39,164 bases of DNA from Desulfobacteraceae bacterium (GTDB lineage Bacteria; Desulfobacterota; Syntrophobacteria; Syntrophobacterales; Syntrophobacteraceae), in contig JAJFVB010000103.1 of the NCBI GenBank assembly GCA_021372055.1, positions 1 to 39,164 of the forward strand, read 5' to 3'. The translations under genes were made by a program, and so were the position numbers. Positions 24,336 to 33,710 of the stretch are shown piece by piece (within the stretch, counting starts at the first letter, position 1; every line of letters starts with the position of its first letter). Below the pieces are notes generated by a model. The model worked only from the letters and a program-made list of their open reading frames with translations, made no database searches and was not told the origin of the DNA.

Positions 24336-27296
24336 ATGCCGGACCTTCGTCGTCGAGACCTGCTCAAACTGTTCGGGGCCGGTGGAACAAGCGCTATCCT
24401 GGCCGGCTGCGGCGAACCGGCGCGTCACCTCATTCCCTATGTGAACCCTCCGGAAGATCTGGTTCCCGGAAAAGCGACCTATTATGCGACGACATGCAGG
24501 GAGTGCCCCGCGGGCTGCGGAATGCTTGCGAAGAACCGTGACGGCCGCATAATCAAGGTCGAGGGCAATCCTGTTCATCCCATCAGCGGCGGCAAGCTCT
24601 GCATGCGCGGGCAGGCTTCGCTGCACGGCCTCTACAATCCGGACCGCTTCCCCGGTCCCATGGTGCGGGACGGTTCGGGCAAGCTCCGGCCGACGACCTG
24701 GGCAAATGGCGAGACAATCCTCTCCGAAGCTCTCGCCGAGATCGCCAAAAAGGGCGGAACCGGCCGCATTGCGGTGGTTTCCGACCTGATCACGGGGTCT
24801 TTGGCCGACCTGTTCGGGTTGTGGCTTGCGCAGACCGGCCAAAAGGGCGTCCACGTTATCTATGAACCGCTTGCCTACGAGCCTCTGCGGGCCGCGAACC
24901 GTATCGTTTTCGGAGAGGATTCGGTCCCGACCTACCGGTTGGACGATCTGGATTTCCTGATCTCCTTCAACGCCGGGTTTCTGGAAACATGGATATCCAA
25001 TCTTGAGTTTTCCCGCCAGTTCGGGGACTTTCATCCGATTCGGGAGAACGGGAAGAACAAGTTCGTCTTTGTCGGGCCGCGCCTTTCCATGACGGCAAAT
25101 AACGCCGACCTGTGGATCCGCACGCGCCCCGGCATGGAATACGCGGTGGCGCTCGGGATGATCCGGGCGATACTCGACGGTGACCTTGCCCGCGATCTCG
25201 GCGACTCCCGAAAGGCGACGCTTGCCGGTGCGACCTCCGACTGGCCCGTCGAGAGGGCGGCTTCCGCAGCCGGTTGCGATCCAGGCCTGATCCGCGCGGC
25301 CGCCGCCGCTTTTGCCCGGGCATCCAGTCCCCTGGCCATCGCCGAGGGGCTCTGCTTTTCCGTTCCCAATGCAACCGAAACGGCGGTTGCGGCAAATCTT
25401 TTGACGACGGTCAAACCCGCCGGACTGAAAGCGATCGATTTCGGCCGCGCTTCTTCCTGTTCGCAGGCGGCCCCGGCCCAGTCGATGAAACTCCTCGCCG
25501 AGCGCATGCGGGCCGGGGAGGTCGATTTGCTCCTCGTCTACATGGCCAACCCGGTGTTTTCGCTTCCCCGCGCGTGGGATTTCGCCGGGGCGATGAAATC
25601 CGTCCGGACGGTCGTGAGCCTATCTCCCGCGATTGACGAAACATCTTCCCTGGCAGGCCTTGTCTTGCCGACACATTATTCTTTCGAATCCTGGGGAGAT
25701 TACTCGCCCCGATCCGGCATCACGGGTTTTTTGCAGCCGGTTATGGGCCCGATTTTCGATACGCGCCATGCCGGAGACATCCTCATCGCAACGGGCAAAA
25801 AAGCCGGGAAGGAAGGTTCTTTCCCCTTTCGGGATTTCCAGGCGGCGATGCAGGCCTACTGGAGGAGATCCTGGAAGGAGTCGGGAGGAACCGGCAGCTT
25901 CGATGCGTTCTGGCTGGACGCGCTGGAAAAGGGCGGCTGCTGGCCCGACCGGCCTACCGCGAAGGGGGCCCGGCCCGCTTCCTCCTTTTCCTTTGCCTTC
26001 CCGCCTCCCCCGGCCGAGGCGGCGGACGGCTTGCCCCTTGTCATCTACCCGACGGTGCAGTTTTTCGACGGCCGGATGGCCAATCACATGTGGGTCCAGG
26101 AAATCCCCGATCCCATGACGATGACCGCATGGGGCGGCTGGATCGAGATCCACCCCGATACCGCCGGGAAAATGGGACTGAAAAAGGGCGACCTGGTCAC
26201 GGTGAAGACGGAATCCGGCGGTATCGAGATACCGGTTCTGCCCATCTTCACGGTCCCCGAGGGGACGGCGGCAATTCCCGTCGGACAGGGTCACACGAAT
26301 TTCGGCAGGTATGCCGAAAACCTTCCGGCCAATCCCTTCAATCTGCTGGCGCCGGAGGTGGACCCGGCAACGGGGGGGCTCCTCCGCGCGCCGTTAAGCG
26401 GCGGCATTGCGGGGACGGGGCGAAGCTTTGAAATCGCAAACACCGATGGGAGCTTCTTCCAAATGGGCCGGGATTTCTGGCACACCGTTACTCTCAAGGA
26501 GCGCAACCACCTGGCGGAAGCGGGCGAGAAGCCCGAGATCCGCTATCCTCTCCCGAGCGGGTACGAGAAGGAGAGGGACTTCTACGCTCCTCACGGCCAC
26601 AAGGACTACCGGTGGTGCATGGTCGTGGACATGGACCGGTGCATCGGGTGCAGCGCCTGCGTGGCCGGGTGCTACGCGGAAAACAACGTGGCCGTTGTCG
26701 GAAGAAAGCAGGTCCTCATGGGACGGGAGATGTCCTGGATCCGCGTGCAGCGCTACTTTGACGAAAAAACGCGGCTCGCCCGCTGGCATATCAATATGTG
26801 CCAGCACTGCGACAACGCCCCGTGCGAATATGTCTGCCCCGTTTTTGCGCCCCACCACAACGCGGAAGGGCTCAACACGCAGATCTACAACCGGTGCTTC
26901 GGCACGCGGTTCTGCTCGCAAAACGATCCCTACAAGGTCCGGCGCTTCAATTTCTACACCTATACCAGGCCCTGGCCGCTCAAATGGCAGCTCAACCCCG
27001 ACGTTCTCGTCAGGCAGAAAGGGGTCATGGAGAAGTGCTCCTTTTGCGTGCACCGCATAATCGAGGCAAAAATCGAGGCAAGAAACCGGGGCCGCAAGGT
27101 GAAGGACGGCGATTTCACGACCGCGTGCGCCCAGACATGCCCGACCGGTGCGCTGGTGTTCGGCAGCCTTCTGGACCCGGACAGCAGGGTGTCCCGGCTG
27201 ATAAACGATGTCCGCGCCTACCAGGCGCTTGCCGAGCTGAATACAAAGCCGGCCGTGATTTATCTCAAACGGGTGACACAGGAGATCGAAGCCTGA
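24336..27296 (+). CDS. actB: Alternative complex III subunit B (molybdopterin-oxidoreductase-like plus iron-sulfur)
   Basis: A 986-residue ActB. A twin-arginine motif (RRRDLLKLFGAG) is followed by a possible lipobox (AILAGC). Residues 45-700 resemble molybdopterin oxidoreductases and retain CRECPAGC and KLCMRG. Residues 750-986 carry ferredoxin motifs: CIGCSACVAGC (about 768), CQHCDNAPCEYVC (about 824), RCFGTRFCSQND (about 855) and CSFC with CAQTCPTG. In the third, Asp stands where the final Cys is expected, fitting a [3Fe-4S] cluster. It passes electrons from quinol to the cytochrome c subunits at the periplasmic face. First gene of the cluster. Confidence 0.92.
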   Translation: MPDLRRRDLLKLFGAGGTSAILAGCGEPARHLIPYVNPPEDLVPGKATYYATTCRECPAGCGMLAKNRDGRIIKVEGNPVHPISGGKLCMRGQASLHGLYNPDRFPGPMVRDGSGKLRPTTWANGETILSEALAEIAKKGGTGRIAVVSDLITGSLADLFGLWLAQTGQKGVHVIYEPLAYEPLRAANRIVFGEDSVPTYRLDDLDFLISFNAGFLETWISNLEFSRQFGDFHPIRENGKNKFVFVGPRLSMTANNADLWIRTRPGMEYAVALGMIRAILDGDLARDLGDSRKATLAGATSDWPVERAASAAGCDPGLIRAAAAAFARASSPLAIAEGLCFSVPNATETAVAANLLTTVKPAGLKAIDFGRASSCSQAAPAQSMKLLAERMRAGEVDLLLVYMANPVFSLPRAWDFAGAMKSVRTVVSLSPAIDETSSLAGLVLPTHYSFESWGDYSPRSGITGFLQPVMGPIFDTRHAGDILIATGKKAGKEGSFPFRDFQAAMQAYWRRSWKESGGTGSFDAFWLDALEKGGCWPDRPTAKGARPASSFSFAFPPPPAEAADGLPLVIYPTVQFFDGRMANHMWVQEIPDPMTMTAWGGWIEIHPDTAGKMGLKKGDLVTVKTESGGIEIPVLPIFTVPEGTAAIPVGQGHTNFGRYAENLPANPFNLLAPEVDPATGGLLRAPLSGGIAGTGRSFEIANTDGSFFQMGRDFWHTVTLKERNHLAEAGEKPEIRYPLPSGYEKERDFYAPHGHKDYRWCMVVDMDRCIGCSACVAGCYAENNVAVVGRKQVLMGREMSWIRVQRYFDEKTRLARWHINMCQHCDNAPCEYVCPVFAPHHNAEGLNTQIYNRCFGTRFCSQNDPYKVRRFNFYTYTRPWPLKWQLNPDVLVRQKGVMEKCSFCVHRIIEAKIEARNRGRKVKDGDFTTACAQTCPTGALVFGSLLDPDSRVSRLINDVRAYQALAELNTKPAVIYLKRVTQEIEA

Positions 27297-27376
27297 GGTG
27301 CCGCTTTTCCCGGGGCGCCCAAAGAGTTTCCTCAAGCACTCAGGCCGCTTCGTCGTTTTGTTGAGGATTGGACCGA

Positions 27377-28729
27377 ATGGAAGGCAATGCGCAAACGCAG
27401 GACTTTTCGGGCTACGCGGGGGTCGACCGGCAGATTGTCGGGGCAATGTGGAATCCGGGCCGGTTTTACTGGGTCTGTGTCGCTGTCGCGGGGCTGGGAG
27501 TCCTGGTCGGGGCCGTTTCCTGGGCATGGCAGATAGGGGTCGGGCTGGGTGTGGCCAACATAACCCATCCGCCCATGTGGGGAACCTACCTCATCAATTT
27601 CGTCTTCTGGGTCGGAATCGCGCACTCCGGCACGCTCATTTCCGCAATCCTGTTTCTCTTCAGGGCTTCCTGGCGGACCACCATATCAAGAGCCTCCGAG
27701 GCGATGACGATCTTCGCCGTCATGATAGCGGGGCTGTTCCCGCTGATCCACCTCGGCCGGGTCTGGGTCGTCTACTGGATTCTTCCCTACCCGAATGAAC
27801 GCAATCTCTGGCCGAACTTTCAATCTCCCCTCGTATTCGACGTCATCGCGATATCCACGTATCTGACGGTCAGCTTCCTTTTCTGGTACACGGGGATGAT
27901 ACCCGACCTCGCCGCGATCAGGGACCGCTCCACCGGTCTCAAGAACAGGATCTACGGCCTCCTGTCGCTCGGGTGGGCGGGTTCCGAGAAGTCCTGGAAG
28001 CACTACGGAACGGCGTATCTTTTCTTCGCGGCACTTGCCACTCCGCTCGTCATATCGGTCCACAGCGTCGTTTCCTGGGATTTTGCGCTCGGCATCACTC
28101 CGGGGTGGCACAGCACGATCTTCGCGCCCTATTTCGTCGCCGGAGCCATTCATTCCGGGCTCGCGATGGTCCTGCTGCTGCTCATACCGATGCGCAAGAT
28201 CTTCCATTTCGAAAACCTTCTGACGCTTCGCGTCCTCGAACAGATCGCCAAGACAATCATCCTGACCGGGCTCATCGTGGGCTATTCGTATGCCGTCGAG
28301 CACTTCCTGGCGTGGTACAGCGGGGATGCGGCCGAAAACGACCAGTTCCTGTTTCGCATGACCGGCTATTACTCCTGGGCCTTCTGGTTCATGATCATCG
28401 GCAACGCCGTCGTCCCCATCGTCCTTTTCTTCAAGCGGGTTCGCACGTGCATCCCGGCTCTATTCGCGGTTGCCCTCATTGTGCAGGCCGGGATGTGGTT
28501 TGAGCGGCTGGTGATCATCGTCGGTTCGCAGGCTCACGAATACGATCCCTATTCTTGGGGAATATACAAATACCCGTCCCTGATAGAGTGGGGAATCATG
28601 ATCGGGTCTTTTTCCCTCTTTTTCTTCCTGTTTCTTCTCTTTGCGAAGTTTCTGCCCACGATCTCCATGACGGAGGTGAAGGAAGCCATCGCTCACGGCG
28701 AAAGCAGCGGAGGTGGTCTCCATGGCTGA
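27377..28729 (+). CDS. actC: Alternative complex III subunit C (NrfD-like quinol-binding membrane protein)
   Basis: A 450-residue polytopic protein of the NrfD/PsrC family with about ten membrane helices. It carries the segment HPPMWGTYLINFVFWVGIAH typical of ActC, and GITPGWHSTIFAPYFVAGAI near the middle. It should bind menaquinol or ubiquinol and hand electrons to ActB. ATG 27377 has GAGGA upstream. The last eight bases overlap the actD start, which is a sign of translational coupling. Confidence 0.92.
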   Translation: MEGNAQTQDFSGYAGVDRQIVGAMWNPGRFYWVCVAVAGLGVLVGAVSWAWQIGVGLGVANITHPPMWGTYLINFVFWVGIAHSGTLISAILFLFRASWRTTISRASEAMTIFAVMIAGLFPLIHLGRVWVVYWILPYPNERNLWPNFQSPLVFDVIAISTYLTVSFLFWYTGMIPDLAAIRDRSTGLKNRIYGLLSLGWAGSEKSWKHYGTAYLFFAALATPLVISVHSVVSWDFALGITPGWHSTIFAPYFVAGAIHSGLAMVLLLLIPMRKIFHFENLLTLRVLEQIAKTIILTGLIVGYSYAVEHFLAWYSGDAAENDQFLFRMTGYYSWAFWFMIIGNAVVPIVLFFKRVRTCIPALFAVALIVQAGMWFERLVIIVGSQAHEYDPYSWGIYKYPSLIEWGIMIGSFSLFFFLFLLFAKFLPTISMTEVKEAIAHGESSGGGLHG

Positions 28730-29237
28730 CAGGATTGCCGTAATCGGGAGTTTTGCCGAACTCAGGGCCCTGGTGTCCGCGGTGGAAGCCTTCAGACGGG
28801 AGGCAATCGGCATCGCGACGGTCTATTCGCCTTTCCAGAGCAGCGAGATCCGCGAAGCGCTGGGGGAGCCGGCGCTTGGACCGGGTCGTTTTTTCACGCT
28901 TGCCGGAGGCGTCACGGGAATCCTGACAGGGGTCTTTCTTGCCTGGTACACGGCCGCGCAGTGGCGGTTCATCGTCGGGGGCAAGTACCCGATCCCCTAC
29001 GTCCCGACGGTGATCCCGGCTTTCGAGTTCTTCATCCTGCTATCGATCATCTTCACGCTCGGAGGCATGCTCTTCCTGAACCGCATGCCCAAGAAGCGTC
29101 TGCCGAAATATTACGACGGCCGGTTCAGCCAGGATCGGTTCGGGCTCGTGGTCTACTGCGCCGATTCGGACTGGGGGAAGATTTCCCGCATGATGACGGA
29201 TCTGGGGGCACAGGAGGTCCTCAAGGTTGAAGAGTGA
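28722..29237 (+). CDS. actD: Alternative complex III subunit D (DUF3341)
   Basis: A 171-residue protein of the DUF3341/ActD family. The first 55 residues are soluble (IAVIGSFAELRALVSAVEAF), followed by two membrane helices (about 62-82 and 100-120) with GGKYPIPYVPTVIPAFEF between them, and a short soluble C-terminus with DRFGLVVYC. It bridges subunits C and F in known complexes. ATG 28722 lies within the actC end with GCGGAGG upstream, and its own end overlaps the actF start by 11 bases. Confidence 0.92.
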   Translation: MADRIAVIGSFAELRALVSAVEAFRREAIGIATVYSPFQSSEIREALGEPALGPGRFFTLAGGVTGILTGVFLAWYTAAQWRFIVGGKYPIPYVPTVIPAFEFFILLSIIFTLGGMLFLNRMPKKRLPKYYDGRFSQDRFGLVVYCADSDWGKISRMMTDLGAQEVLKVEE

Positions 29238-30450
29238 AGTCTACAGGGATATCGAGCTTGCCGGAAAGACGGCGAACTGGGCGGCGGTGCAGAAAATCTC
29301 GTGCGCGCTGTTCCTGATCGGACTTGGCGCATTCCTCTACGGAATCTACTCTGGAGACACCCTGAGGGCCTGGACCGCATACCTTGTAAACTTTGTTTTC
29401 TGGACCGGTCTTGCCTTTGGAACCTTTCTGCTCTCACCCGTTCTCGTGGTCACCAACGCGTCCTGGGGCAGGTCGGTAAAGCGGATCGCCGAGTCCGTGG
29501 CGCTCTTTTTGCCCGCCACCTTCCTTCTTTTCTGGCCTCTTTTCGGAGCGCGCGAGACCCTGTTCTGGTGGGTGAGAAATCCCCACACCCACAAGGCCGC
29601 GTGGCTGAACACGCCCTTTTTCTTCGCGCGCGGGGGGATTGCGCTGTTCCTGCTGGCCCTGGTGGCCCTCTGCATTGTCAATCATTCCGTCCGGAGCGAT
29701 CTCGAATACATGCGCGGAGACGAGCGAAAGCTGACCGCCCGCGCGGGCGCCCAGGCAAAGCTCTCCCCGGCCTTCATCATCCTGTATGCGTTCATCCTCA
29801 CCCTTATCGCGTTCGACCTGATGATGGCTCTGGCGCCGGGATGGCACAGCACCCTTTTCGGCGCCTACTACTTCGTTATCTCGTTTTACTCCGGGCTGGC
29901 CGTGCTCATTGTCGTTTCGGCGCTCGCGGCGAAAAACCTCGGCATGTCGAAGCTGATCGGCAAGAAGCAGTTCCACGATCTCGGCAAGCTGCTGTTCGCT
30001 TTTTGCGTCGTCGGGGCGGATTTCTTTTATGTCCAGTTCCTGGTCATCTGGTACGGCAACAAGCCCGAGGAGACCCGCTACATGATCAGGCGGGTCATGT
30101 ACGACCCCTGGACGGCTTTGGCCTGGACCGTTTTGCTCGTTCTTTTCGTCGTGCCCTTTCTTCTCCTGCTGTTCCGGAGGCTGAAGATGAGGCCGGCGTT
30201 CATGATCGCGCTCTCGGCATGGATTTTGTGCGGCGCATGGCTGGAAAAGCTTCTCCTGATCTCCCCGTCGCTTCTGAGCGGCGAGCCGTTTCCGCTGGGC
30301 ATCCTCGAAGCGGCGATAACCCTTGGCTGGGGCGGCCTGTTCGCGTTTTGCATCGCGTGGTTCCTGCAAAGGTATCCCGTTGTGGCGGTTTCGGACCCCG
30401 TGGTGAGACGCGTTACCGAACCCGGAGAGGAAGCGGCGCGGGCGGTCTGA
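29227..30450 (+). CDS. actF: Alternative complex III subunit F (membrane protein)
   Basis: A 407-residue polytopic protein related to ActC, with about ten hydrophobic helices. Recognisable parts are AYLVNFVFWTGLAFGTFLLS and MALAPGWHSTLFGAYYFVIS, paralogous to segments of ActC. It is thought not to bind quinol productively in known complexes. The start TTG 29227 lies inside the actD end, with GGAGG at about 29215; no ATG is near. Gene order B-C-D-F follows the classical act order, with E moved to the far side of the oxidase genes. Confidence 0.9.
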   Translation: MKSEVYRDIELAGKTANWAAVQKISCALFLIGLGAFLYGIYSGDTLRAWTAYLVNFVFWTGLAFGTFLLSPVLVVTNASWGRSVKRIAESVALFLPATFLLFWPLFGARETLFWWVRNPHTHKAAWLNTPFFFARGGIALFLLALVALCIVNHSVRSDLEYMRGDERKLTARAGAQAKLSPAFIILYAFILTLIAFDLMMALAPGWHSTLFGAYYFVISFYSGLAVLIVVSALAAKNLGMSKLIGKKQFHDLGKLLFAFCVVGADFFYVQFLVIWYGNKPEETRYMIRRVMYDPWTALAWTVLLVLFVVPFLLLLFRRLKMRPAFMIALSAWILCGAWLEKLLLISPSLLSGEPFPLGILEAAITLGWGGLFAFCIAWFLQRYPVVAVSDPVVRRVTEPGEEAARAV

Positions 30451-30518
30451 AAAAGGGGCTCCGGCGCCGGGTTCGAACCTGCATGAGCAGTCCATGGACT
30501 TTGGTGAATTGAGAAAAA

Positions 30519-31058
30519 ATGGCTGAAGGCAAGGACGCATTCCCGAAAAACCCGCTATCGTGGACACGTTGGCTGACCGTGCTCGCTCTGCTGACAGTTG
30601 CGGCGATGTATCTTTATTTCTTTTTCCCCGCGCGGGACATAGGACCGCGTCAGCCCGTCTCTTTCAGCCACCGGGTTCATGCGGGCGTCAAGCAGATCGA
30701 ATGCCGCTTTTGCCACTCTTACGTGGAAAGGTCCATGCACGCCGGTCTTCCCGAGGTGGAGAAGTGCTTTTTCTGCCACAACCATATCATTCCCACGCAC
30801 CCCGAGATCCTGAAGGAAAAACAATACCTGGAAGGCAAGAGGCCCGTTCCGTGGGTCCGGATCTTTTTCGTGCCCGATTTCGTCAAATTCAGGCACCAGC
30901 CTCACATCCAATGGGCGAAGGCCGACTGCGCGAAATGCCACGGGGATGTCCGGACAATGGACCGGCTGATCAATGTGAATTTCCAGATGAAATTCTGCAT
31001 CGACTGCCACAAGCAGAACAATGCGCAGCTTGACTGTTACCTGGGCTGCCATCACTGA
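30519..31058 (+). CDS. actA: Pentaheme cytochrome c, ActA-like
   Basis: A 179-residue membrane-anchored cytochrome with an N-terminal helix (WLTVLALLTVAAMYLYFFF). Five heme-binding motifs are visible: CRFCH, CFFCH, CAKCH, CIDCH and a CxxxCH-type CYLGCH at the C-terminus. Five hemes and one anchor match ActA of alternative complex III, which takes electrons from ActB. In the classical cluster actA comes first; here it sits after actF and directly before ccoN. Its last residues (CHH) end 30 bases before the oxidase gene. Confidence 0.85.
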   Translation: MAEGKDAFPKNPLSWTRWLTVLALLTVAAMYLYFFFPARDIGPRQPVSFSHRVHAGVKQIECRFCHSYVERSMHAGLPEVEKCFFCHNHIIPTHPEILKEKQYLEGKRPVPWVRIFFVPDFVKFRHQPHIQWAKADCAKCHGDVRTMDRLINVNFQMKFCIDCHKQNNAQLDCYLGCHH

Positions 31059-31088
31059 GGACGCGCAGCATGGAAGAGGTGGACTACG

Positions 31089-32486
31089 GTGCAATTGCTG
31101 AAGGTTGAGACAAACGGGACCGCAAAGCTTTTCTTGCTCGGTTCCGCCCTCTGGTTCGTGCTGGGAACGCTCGAAGGCCTGGTGTGCGCGACGCACATGG
31201 TGGCGCCGGACCTGCTGGGCGGCATCTCCTGGCTGGTATTCGGCAGGATACGGCCCATGCACACGACCACGATGATTTTCGGTTTCGTCGGATCGGCCCT
31301 GCTGGGCTGCGCCTGCTATATCATGCAGGAAGTGCTGAGAACCCCGCTCTGGAGCGAGCGGCTCGGCAAAGTCTCCCTGTGGGTCTGGAATCTCTCCATC
31401 GCCCTGGGCCTCATCACCCTGGACCTCGGATATTCGCAGGGCCGCGAATACGCAGAATGGATCTGGCCCGCCGACATCGGCATCCTGCTGGCCTTTGCCC
31501 TCATCTTCGTCAATTGCCTTCAGACTGCGATCAACCGGCGCGAAAAGATCATGTACGTTTCCTCCTGGTACATCTTCGCGGCGCTGATATACACCTGGCT
31601 GATCTACTTTTTCGGCAACGCGGTGTGGAACCCGGCCACGGGAGCGATTTTCGGAATGCCCGACGCGATCCTGGCATGGTTTTACGGACACGGGATCGTC
31701 GGCCTTTTCCTCACTCCGCTTGCCGTTGCGATCGCGTATTTCGTCGTGCCGAGAGTGGCGCGGGCTCCGCTCCACTCGCACACGCTCTCTCTCATAGGCT
31801 TCTGGACCATCCTGATCATCTATACCCACATCGGAACGCACCACCTCCTGCAAACGCCCGTTCCGACCTGGCTCAAGGTGCTGGCCGTAACGGGCAGCAT
31901 CGCTATGATAATCCCCGTCATGACGGTCCTTGGCAACCTGTGGCTTACGATGCGCGGCCGCCTGGGCTTTTTTCACCAGGACATCGGCGGCAGGTTCGTG
32001 ATGGCGGGCCTGCTCTGGTACATTCTCACCTGTTTGCAGGGGCCCATCCAGGCCCTGCCGGTCGTGCAGAAAGTCACGCATCTGAACAACTGGGTAATCG
32101 CGCATTCTCACATGGGCGTGTTCGGTTTTGCAGGCACGATAGCTCTGGGCGGTTTGTACTACATACTGCCCAGAATCACCGGGAAACCGATCTACTCCAT
32201 CCGGTTGGCCGACGTCCAGTACTGGCTTCTCCTGCTCGGGATGTCCGGCTTCTTCGCGGTGCTCACCGCCGGAGGGCTCGTCCAGGGCAACAGCTGGCTT
32301 AACGGGGAAACCGTGTACCGGACGGTTCCGATGGTCCATGTCTATTTTATCGTGCGAGCGGCGGTTGGCCTTCTTTTCGTCGGGGGGGCGCTCATAGGCG
32401 CTTATAACATCGTCCGGACGGTGCGGGGCGATCAGGCCCCGGCGGAAGAGCGGATGAGGCTGCAGGTGTACGGAGAAACGCCATGA
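31089..32486 (+). CDS. ccoN: cbb3-type cytochrome c oxidase subunit I
   Basis: A 465-residue heme-copper oxidase subunit I of cbb3 type, with about 12 membrane helices. The heme b and copper ligands are visible: RPMHTT near residue 57, YGHGIVG near 200, THIGTHH near 250, and HLNNWVIAHSHMG near 330-340. It reduces oxygen at the heme b3/CuB centre. GTG 31089 has AGAGG about eight bases upstream. Its stop overlaps the ccoO start (ATGA at 32483), so the oxidase genes are translationally coupled. Confidence 0.93.
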   Translation: MQLLKVETNGTAKLFLLGSALWFVLGTLEGLVCATHMVAPDLLGGISWLVFGRIRPMHTTTMIFGFVGSALLGCACYIMQEVLRTPLWSERLGKVSLWVWNLSIALGLITLDLGYSQGREYAEWIWPADIGILLAFALIFVNCLQTAINRREKIMYVSSWYIFAALIYTWLIYFFGNAVWNPATGAIFGMPDAILAWFYGHGIVGLFLTPLAVAIAYFVVPRVARAPLHSHTLSLIGFWTILIIYTHIGTHHLLQTPVPTWLKVLAVTGSIAMIIPVMTVLGNLWLTMRGRLGFFHQDIGGRFVMAGLLWYILTCLQGPIQALPVVQKVTHLNNWVIAHSHMGVFGFAGTIALGGLYYILPRITGKPIYSIRLADVQYWLLLLGMSGFFAVLTAGGLVQGNSWLNGETVYRTVPMVHVYFIVRAAVGLLFVGGALIGAYNIVRTVRGDQAPAEERMRLQVYGETP

Positions 32487-33433
32487 GGATGAACCCTTCG
32501 GTACTTGTCCTTGGAGGACTGCTCATATTCGCGCCCGTTCTCTTCATGCACGTTATCCTTCCCTGGCTGACGGTCGGAGGCGAACCTCCCTCGGAAATCC
32601 ACAGGGCGCGAACCACGATCGAGGACGAGGGGCGCTCCGTCTACGTGAACAACGGATGCACCTTCTGCCATACGCAGTTCATCCGGAACTTCGACTGGGG
32701 CGTTGGAGCGCAGAGGGTCGCCCACTCGGGCGACTACATCGCGGAGCAGCCGCACCTGCTGGGAACCGAGCGCACCGGCCCCGATCTTTCCCAGGAGGGG
32801 GGCGAACACCCGGACGACTGGCATGCGGCTCATTTCAGGAACCCCAGATTCGTCCGTCCCGAATCGATAATGCCCTCGTGGAACTTCTTCAGCGGGGCGG
32901 AGATGATCGCTCTTGTGGCCTACATGCAGAGTCTTGGCTACAAGATGGCCGACGACAGAACCGCGCGGCAGAAATACTGGAAGGACGAGGCTGTGGCGGC
33001 CTTCGAGTCCGGTCCGCAGAAGAACGTCGAATGGCTCCACGGCCACGTGCCCGAACCCTGGACCAAGCTGCCCAATCCCTACATGAGCTCCAGGCCGGGG
33101 CTGCTGCGGGGCCACCGTATCTATCAGACGCAGTGCATCGGATGCCATGGGCCGATCGGCGACGGCATGGGGCCGGCGCAGCCCTTCCTCTACCCTCCGC
33201 CCCTGAACTTCACGCTCCTGAAAGACCGGGGCATTACGGGCGGCATCCTCTATTACCAGATCATGAACGGGATCACGGGAACGGCCATGCCCTATTTCAA
33301 AAAAGACCTTGAATCGGAAAAGATCTGGGACGTCGGCAACTATGTCGCCGTGACCTTTATCGGCCGGACGGACGCGCACGCCGAACCGAGAGGAATCGAC
33401 GCATCCAACGAACCGGTGGAGAACGCAAAATGA
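32483..33433 (+). CDS. ccoO: cbb3 oxidase monoheme subunit fused to an extra cytochrome c domain
   Basis: A 316-residue protein. Residues 1-165 are CcoO: an N-terminal helix, then NNGCTFCHTQFIRN and ESIMPSWNFF. Residues 205-295 form a second cytochrome c domain with QTQCIGCHGPIGDG and the Met ligand in GTAMPYF. Typical CcoO is about 200 residues with one heme; the second domain resembles a heme domain of CcoP, which is otherwise absent from the cluster. The protein probably replaces both CcoO and part of CcoP. The stop overlaps the next start (33430). Confidence 0.9.
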   Translation: MRMNPSVLVLGGLLIFAPVLFMHVILPWLTVGGEPPSEIHRARTTIEDEGRSVYVNNGCTFCHTQFIRNFDWGVGAQRVAHSGDYIAEQPHLLGTERTGPDLSQEGGEHPDDWHAAHFRNPRFVRPESIMPSWNFFSGAEMIALVAYMQSLGYKMADDRTARQKYWKDEAVAAFESGPQKNVEWLHGHVPEPWTKLPNPYMSSRPGLLRGHRIYQTQCIGCHGPIGDGMGPAQPFLYPPPLNFTLLKDRGITGGILYYQIMNGITGTAMPYFKKDLESEKIWDVGNYVAVTFIGRTDAHAEPRGIDASNEPVENAK

Positions 33434-33705
33434 ATTATTACGCAGGGTGGCTCTTTCTTGTCGTGGCCAGTCTTTTGGTGAGCATCGCCGCGTTCATCTG
33501 GGGACTGCGCTCGGGGCAGTTCGCGGATCAGGACAGGGCGCGCTACCTGCCGCTTTCGAAGGACCTCCTCGACGAGCCTCTGGTTGCGGCGGGTTCCCGA
33601 AAGCGGAAAACAAACGCGGCCGTCCTGCTCCTGATCGTGCTCATGGCGCTTGCCGCGTTTGCCGCCGCACTGCTGATGAGCATCAAAGACCATCAAATCG
33701 GATAA
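33430..33705 (+). CDS. ccoS: CcoS-like oxidase assembly protein with an extra membrane helix
   Basis: A 91-residue protein. The first helix (GWLFLVVASLLVSIAAFIWG) is followed by LRSGQFADQDRARYLPL, matching the RSGQFDD signature of CcoS/FixS, which is needed for cofactor insertion into cbb3 oxidases. CcoS proteins are usually 45-70 residues with one helix; here a second hydrophobic helix (AVLLLIVLMALAAFAAALLM) is added. Start overlaps the end of the ccoO gene. Confidence 0.75.
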   Translation: MNYYAGWLFLVVASLLVSIAAFIWGLRSGQFADQDRARYLPLSKDLLDEPLVAAGSRKRKTNAAVLLLIVLMALAAFAAALLMSIKDHQIG

Positions 33706-33710
33706 GTGTT

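Noticed and set aside
30555-32339. 594-residue minus-strand open frame
   Set aside because: It lies antisense to actA and ccoN, which have unmistakable heme motifs and membrane helices. The translation is rich in Arg, Asp, His, Glu and Gln, typical of a shadow of GC-rich membrane genes.
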